A stretch of 38,287 nt of DNA from Colwellia psychrerythraea (GTDB taxonomy: Bacteria; Pseudomonadota; Gammaproteobacteria; Enterobacterales; Alteromonadaceae): positions 1-38,287 of the forward strand of contig NZ_JQEC01000038.1 of assembly GCF_000764185.1 (NCBI RefSeq), given 5' to 3'. Shown here in pieces: positions 34,828-38,287 of the stretch. Position numbers and translations under genes: made by a program. Every line of letters starts with the position of its first letter. Position 1 is the first letter of the stretch. The notes below the pieces were generated by a model. It did no database searches, was not told the DNA's origin, and saw only the letters and a program-made list of their open reading frames with translations.

Positions 34828-35356
34828 ACTGTTTAACCTCTGACTTATTTCTTAATTTACGCAAGCAGCGAGAAACGATGGATTTGGAATAACTTGGGCT
34901 TTGAGAAAATAGCGTTGCGATTTCTTCATGACTATATTGCTCAACAATATAAAGCCATAAAATTAGCCTGTCATTTTCGCTAACCTTCTCTAATAAATAC
35001 TCTAGTAAATTAGCTTGACTGATCGACTCATCAAATGATGATTCAATGATGGGTATCCCTTTTAAATACTCTACGGCTTTGTATGCTATTTTTTCCCGCT
35101 TAATAAAGTTAAAAGTGTTGTTGAACGCTATACGTTTTAACCAAGCGATAAAAGGGTAGTGATGATTGTATTGTGCGATATTTTCAAAAGCGTCAATAAA
35201 AGTATCTTGCAACAGGTCGCTGGCATTAGCGCTGTTCTTACAGATTTTATAAATAGCGGTATAAATGGTACTGGAGAATTCTTGATAGCAAGATGCTTGT
35301 GCCTGAGCATCGCCTCGTAGTAATCCTTCAATTTTTTTATCTTTCCATTTAGGCAA
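34814..35356 (-). CDS. ECF-type sigma factor (cassette 2), TTG start
   Basis: A 180-residue paralogue of the cassette 1 sigma factor: region 2 LLQDTFIDAFENIAQYN...FIAWLKRIAFNNTFNFIKR, region 4 EQYSHEEIATLFSQSPSYSKSIVSRCLRKLR. The TTG start has AAGGA 7 nt upstream, and no ATG or GTG codon near the N-terminus can replace it. Region 4 is well conserved with the paralogue (HEEIA and PSYSKS), suggesting overlapping promoter recognition and cross-talk. It is divergent from fusA2, with a 317-nt shared upstream region. Confidence 0.88.
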   Translation of the reverse strand: MPKWKDKKIEGLLRGDAQAQASCYQEFSSTIYTAIYKICKNSANASDLLQDTFIDAFENIAQYNHHYPFIAWLKRIAFNNTFNFIKREKIAYKAVEYLKGIPIIESSFDESISQANLLEYLLEKVSENDRLILWLYIVEQYSHEEIATLFSQSPSYSKSIVSRCLRKLRNKSEVKQYAYK

Positions 35357-35408
35357 AATATATCCTTATTTGTTGTTATATCTATTGTAACAATTCAAAC
35401 GGTATAAT

Positions 35409-35423
35409 CGTCGCAATTATTTT
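35409..35423 (-). promoter_or_regulatory. Conserved block upstream of cassette 2 sigma gene
   Basis: Minus-strand AAAATAATTGCGACG ending 53 nt before the TTG start, identical to the block at 32299-32313. The matched distance supports a shared regulatory role, possibly autoregulation by the sigma factors. Confidence 0.55.
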
Positions 35424-35576
35424 CTTACCAAGAAACAACTGGAAAAAGAACGACATTTTTAATAGACAAAAAAGAACTCTATTTTCACCGCTATAATTTT
35501 TACCTATATATAAGCAGAAAACACTTAGATATATAATATTTTATTGATTCTTATGTTTGTTTGTATTTATTAATGG

Positions 35577-35590
35577 TATACTCGCGCGCA
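35577..35590 (+). promoter_or_regulatory. fusA2 promoter (-10 and discriminator)
   Basis: TATACT at 35577-35582 followed by the GC-rich CGCGCGC, the discriminator type of growth-rate-controlled promoters and like the rpsJ promoter here. No good -35 hexamer at the right distance; the T/G-rich stretch near 35553-35562 is the best candidate. The leader to the ATG is about 85 nt. Confidence 0.5.
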
Positions 35591-35673
35591 AATTTTCAAC
35601 AATTCTGCTTTTCATGTTTCCTATATATAGGTTCAAAAAGCGGGATAGACCTTAAACTAAGTAGAGTAATGTA

Positions 35674-37779
35674 ATGGCAGATTTATCCAAATACAGAAAC
35701 ATTGGTATCTTCGCTCACGTTGATGCTGGTAAAACCACAACAACTGAACGTATCCTTAAATTAACCGGCCAGATCCATAAAACTGGTGAAGTACATGACG
35801 GTGAGTCAACAACTGATTTCATGGAACAAGAAGCTGAGCGCGGTATTACCATCCAGTCTGCAGCGGTAAGTTGTTTTTGGAACGATCACCGTTTCAACGT
35901 TATCGATACTCCTGGTCACGTTGATTTCACAGTTGAAGTTTACCGTTCATTAAAAGTACTTGATGGTGGTGTTGGTGTATTCTGTGGTTCTGGTGGTGTT
36001 GAACCACAATCAGAAACTAACTGGCGTTACGCGAACGACTCAGAAGTTGCTCGTATCATCATGGTTAACAAACTTGACCGTTTAGGTGCTGATTTCTACC
36101 GTGTTGTAGACCAAGTTAAAAATGTTTTAGGTGCTAACCCACTTATTATGACTTTGCCAATTGGTGAGGAAGATGATTTTGTTGGTGTTGTTGATCTTCT
36201 TAGCGAAAAAGCTTACATCTGGGATGACACAGGTCTTCCAGAAAACTACGAAATCACAGATATTCCTGCTGACATGGTAGAAAAAGCTGCTGAATACCGT
36301 ATTAAGTTAATTGAAACTGCTTTAGAAGTTGATGAAGACATGTTGATGGAGTTCTTAGAAGGGGAAATGGTTCCTACTACAGAACAAATCAAAGCGTGTA
36401 TCCGTGCTGGTACTCGTGATATGACTTTCTTCCCAACTTACGGTGCATCTGCATTTAAAAACAAAGGTATTCAATTAATTCTTGATGCTGTTGTTGATTA
36501 CTTGCCTTCACCTACAGATGTTGATCCACAACCACTTACTGATGAAGAAGGTGAGCCGAATGGTGAATACGCAATCGTTTCTGCAGATGAAACATTCAAA
36601 GCGTTAGCATTCAAAATCACTGATGACCGTTTTGGTACATTAACTTTCGTACGTATCTATTCAGGTACATTGAAGAAAGGCGATACCATTCTTAATGCTG
36701 CTACAGGTAAAACTGAGCGTGTTGGCCGTATGTGTGAAATGCAAGCCGATGACCGTAACGAGCTTACTTCAGCTCAAGCCGGTGATATCATTGCAATTGT
36801 TGGTATGAAAAGTAACGTTCAAACAGGTCACACATTATGTGATCCTAAGAACCCAATCATCCTAGAAGCTATGGTATTCCCTAAGCCTGTAATTTCAATC
36901 TCTGTAACACCAAAAGATAAAGGTTCAACTGAGAAAATGGGTCTTGCTATCGGTAAAATGGTTGCAGAAGATCCTACTTTTAAAGTTGAAACTGATCAAG
37001 ATTCAGGTGAAACGATTTTATCTGGTATGGGTGAGCTTCACTTAGATATCAAAGTAGATATTCTAAAACGTACTTACGGTGTTGAATTAGAAGTTGGTAA
37101 GCCACAAGTTGCATACCGTGAAACAATCACAACAGCTATTGAAGATTCTTACACACATAAGAAACAATCTGGTGGTTCTGGTCAGTTCGGTAAAATTGAT
37201 TACCGTATCAAGCCCGGCGAACCTGGTTCTGGTTTCGTATTCAGCTCTGTTGTTGTTGGTGGTAATGTTCCTAAAGAATTCTTCCCAGCTATCGAGAAAG
37301 GCTTCAAAGGCATGATGGATACTGGTGTTCTTGCTGGTTTCCCTGTACTTGACGTTGAAATTGAATTATATGATGGTGGCTTCCATGCTGTCGATTCATC
37401 TGCTGTTGCATTTGAACTTGCTGCTCGTGGCGCTTTCCGTCAATCAATTCCAAAAGCTGGTGCTCAGTTAATCGAACCTATCATGAAAGTTGATGTGTTT
37501 ACGCCTGATGATCACGTTGGTGATGTTATTGGTGATTTAAACCGTCGTCGTGGCATGATCGGTGGTCAAGAAGCGGGTGTTTCTGGTGTTCGTATTAAAG
37601 CTGACGTACCTCTTTCAGAAATGTTCGGTTACATCGGAACTCTACGTACAATGACATCAGGTCGTGGTCAATTCTCTATGGAATTCTCTCACTATATGCC
37701 TTGTCCTAATAACGTAGCTGAAACTGTTATTGCAGAAGTTAAAGCGGCTAAAATAGCTAAAGACGCTGCTAGAAAATAG
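35674..37779 (+). CDS. fusA2: Elongation factor G 2 (EF-G2)
   Basis: A 701-residue GTPase with all G motifs: AHVDAGKTT (14-22), RGIT (56-59), DTPGH (78-82), NKLD (132-135). Domains II-V follow in the usual order, ending in [16 protein letters not shown]. The opening [22 protein letters not shown], the [13 protein letters not shown] segment and the [16 protein letters not shown] insertion match the second EF-G of gammaproteobacteria (for example Vibrio FusA2) rather than canonical EF-G. It stands alone, without rpsL, rpsG or tuf, as expected for fusA2. It probably translocates tRNA-mRNA or acts in recycling or under special conditions; the split between paralogues is not readable here. The ribosome binding site is weak (AGAG), and an ATG-TAA pair overlaps the start. 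Confidence 0.93.
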   Translation: MADLSKYRNIGIFAHVDAGKTTTTERILKLTGQIHKTGEVHDGESTTDFMEQEAERGITIQSAAVSCFWNDHRFNVIDTPGHVDFTVEVYRSLKVLDGGVGVFCGSGGVEPQSETNWRYANDSEVARIIMVNKLDRLGADFYRVVDQVKNVLGANPLIMTLPIGEEDDFVGVVDLLSEKAYIWDDTGLPENYEITDIPADMVEKAAEYRIKLIETALEVDEDMLMEFLEGEMVPTTEQIKACIRAGTRDMTFFPTYGASAFKNKGIQLILDAVVDYLPSPTDVDPQPLTDEEGEPNGEYAIVSADETFKALAFKITDDRFGTLTFVRIYSGTLKKGDTILNAATGKTERVGRMCEMQADDRNELTSAQAGDIIAIVGMKSNVQTGHTLCDPKNPIILEAMVFPKPVISISVTPKDKGSTEKMGLAIGKMVAEDPTFKVETDQDSGETILSGMGELHLDIKVDILKRTYGVELEVGKPQVAYRETITTAIEDSYTHKKQSGGSGQFGKIDYRIKPGEPGSGFVFSSVVVGGNVPKEFFPAIEKGFKGMMDTGVLAGFPVLDVEIELYDGGFHAVDSSAVAFELAARGAFRQSIPKAGAQLIEPIMKVDVFTPDDHVGDVIGDLNRRRGMIGGQEAGVSGVRIKADVPLSEMFGYIGTLRTMTSGRGQFSMEFSHYMPCPNNVAETVIAEVKAAKIAKDAARK

Positions 37780-37800
37780 TTAACACTTAATTGTTAATTT

Positions 37801-37826
37801 AAAAGCCTACTTCGGTAGGCTTTTTT
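37801..37826 (+). terminator. fusA2 terminator, first copy
   Basis: Perfect 10-bp stem AAAAGCCTAC / GTAGGCTTTT closed by a stable TTCG tetraloop, followed by further T bases; 22 nt after the fusA2 stop. Confidence 0.95.
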
Positions 37827-37859
37827 GTGTCTTAAATTTGATAACTAAGCGTTTAAGGC

Positions 37860-37961
37860 ATGAAGAAAATTCCAACTGAATTATCTCAGCTAACAATACA
37901 GGTGCCTTGTCCTAATAACGGTGCGAAACTGTTATTGCAGAAGTTAAAGCGGCTAAAATAG
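37860..37961 (+). other. Small repeated reading frame (33 codons) in the fusA2 array
   Basis: ATG at 37860 opens a 33-codon frame, MKKIPTELSQLTIQ followed by VPCPNNGAKLLLQ, ending at TAG 37961. It is repeated at 38065-38166 with one Ala-to-Val change, and the next ATG is at 38270. The middle (ELSQ...PCPNN) lines up in frame with the EF-G2 end (EFSH...PCPNN). An AAGG lies only one base from the ATG, too close for normal initiation, so translation is doubtful. Confidence 0.25.
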
Positions 37962-38005
37962 CTAAAGACGCTGCTAGAAAATAGTTAACACTTAATTGTT
38001 AATTT

Positions 38006-38031
38006 AAAAGCCTACTTCGGTAGGCTTTTTT
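38006..38031 (+). terminator. fusA2-type terminator, second copy
   Basis: Identical hairpin and tetraloop to the first copy, 205 bp downstream. Confidence 0.9.
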
Positions 38032-38210
38032 GTGTCTTAAATTTGATAACTAAGCATTTAAGGCATGAAGAAAATTCCAACTGAATTATCTCAGCTAACA
38101 ATACAGGTGCCTTGTCCTAATAACGGTGTGAAACTGTTATTGCAGAAGTTAAAGCGGCTAAAATAGCTAAAGACGCTGCTAGAAAATAGTTAACACTTAA
38201 TTGTTAATTT

Positions 38211-38236
38211 AAAAGCCTACTTCGGTAGGCTTTTTT
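38211..38236 (+). terminator. fusA2-type terminator, third copy
   Basis: Identical hairpin and tetraloop, another 205 bp downstream. Confidence 0.9.
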
Positions 38237-38287
38237 GTGTCTTAAATTTGATAACTAAGCGTTTAAGGCATGAAGAAAATTCCAACT

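Larger units (their letters stand above)
35357..35673. other. Divergent promoter region, sigma cassette 2 / fusA2
   Basis: Holds the 15-nt block conserved with cassette 1 (35409-35423) and, about 150 nt away, the fusA2 -10 box. The remaining sequence is very AT-rich with no ORF or clear hairpin. Confidence 0.5.
37697..38287 (+). repeat. Tandem array of the fusA2 3' end plus terminator, 205-bp period
   Basis: The last about 80 bases of fusA2, the spacer and the terminator recur downstream. The block beginning TGCCTTGTCC is at 37697, 37903 and 38108 (206 and 205 bp apart). Terminators are at 37801, 38006 and 38211 (205 bp apart). The downstream units are almost identical; differences include GTGCG/GTGTG in place of the original TAGCTG, which removes one base and breaks the EF-G frame, and AAGCGT/AAGCAT. 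The third unit is cut by the window edge, so the array continues. A 45-nt segment beginning ATGAAGAAAATTCC occurs between units. Confidence 0.95.

Noticed and set aside
35674..37779. Canonical fusA of the str operon
   Set aside because: No rpsL, rpsG or tuf nearby, and the protein has EF-G2-type segments ([33 protein letters not shown]).
37697..38287. CRISPR array
   Set aside because: The repeat is about 205 bp, includes a gene 3' end and a terminator, and there are no short repeats with unique spacers and no cas genes.

Overview
The window is AT-rich and looks like the chromosome of a marine, probably cold-adapted gammaproteobacterium of the Alteromonadales, close to Colwellia. That assignment rests on protein-level resemblance (S10-operon proteins, EF-G2, a gammaproteobacterial TpsB and type VI cargo set) and on base composition; no 16S gene is present.

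Layout. (1) 1-8937, + strand: the 3' part of a giant two-partner-secretion exoprotein (at least 16 tandem units of about 85-100 residues) followed by its TpsB/FhaC outer-membrane transporter. (2) 9116-19210, + strand: an auxiliary type VI secretion cluster without baseplate or sheath genes: hcp, vgrG, a DUF6484-like protein, a DUF2169 protein, a PAAR-like DUF4150 tip, a TIGR02270-type HEAT-like protein, a degenerate ketoacyl-synthase-fold protein, an AHH-motif nuclease effector and three tandem immunity genes of the MXAN_0049 (Imm11) type, the third broken by one missing base. (3) 19401-24899, - strand: the S10 ribosomal operon rpsJ-rplC-rplD-rplW-rplB-rpsS-rplV-rpsC-rplP-rpmC-rpsQ with promoter, attenuator-like leader and, beyond rpsQ, three spaced copies of its terminator with fragments of the rpsQ 3' end. 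Neither the str genes nor the spc genes flank it. (4) 25311-29427: a CstA-family carrier (- strand), divergent from a YejM/LtaS-like sulfatase-fold membrane protein and dgkA (+ strand). (5) 29616-35356, - strand: two paralogous three-gene cassettes, each an ECF sigma factor, a zinc-finger-type membrane anti-sigma factor and an exported protein with two PDZ-like domains. (6) 35674-38287, + strand: fusA2 (EF-G2), whose 3' end plus terminator is repeated with a 205-bp period to the edge of the window.

How the parts work together. Regions 1 and 2 serve contact with, and attack on, other cells: VgrG, the PAAR-like tip and the accessory proteins would load the AHH nuclease, and the immunity genes would protect kin. 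Regions 3 and 6 are translation genes that share an unusual feature, tandem duplication of the gene 3' end with its terminator. Region 5 looks like a duplicated envelope-sensing switch: sigma factor, membrane anti-sigma factor and periplasmic PDZ partner are translationally coupled by overlaps, and an identical 15-nt block lies 53-54 nt upstream of both sigma start codons.

Most notable candidates for something undescribed: the duplicated sigma/anti-sigma/PDZ cassettes, and the recurrent 3'-end-plus-terminator tandem arrays behind rpsQ and fusA2.
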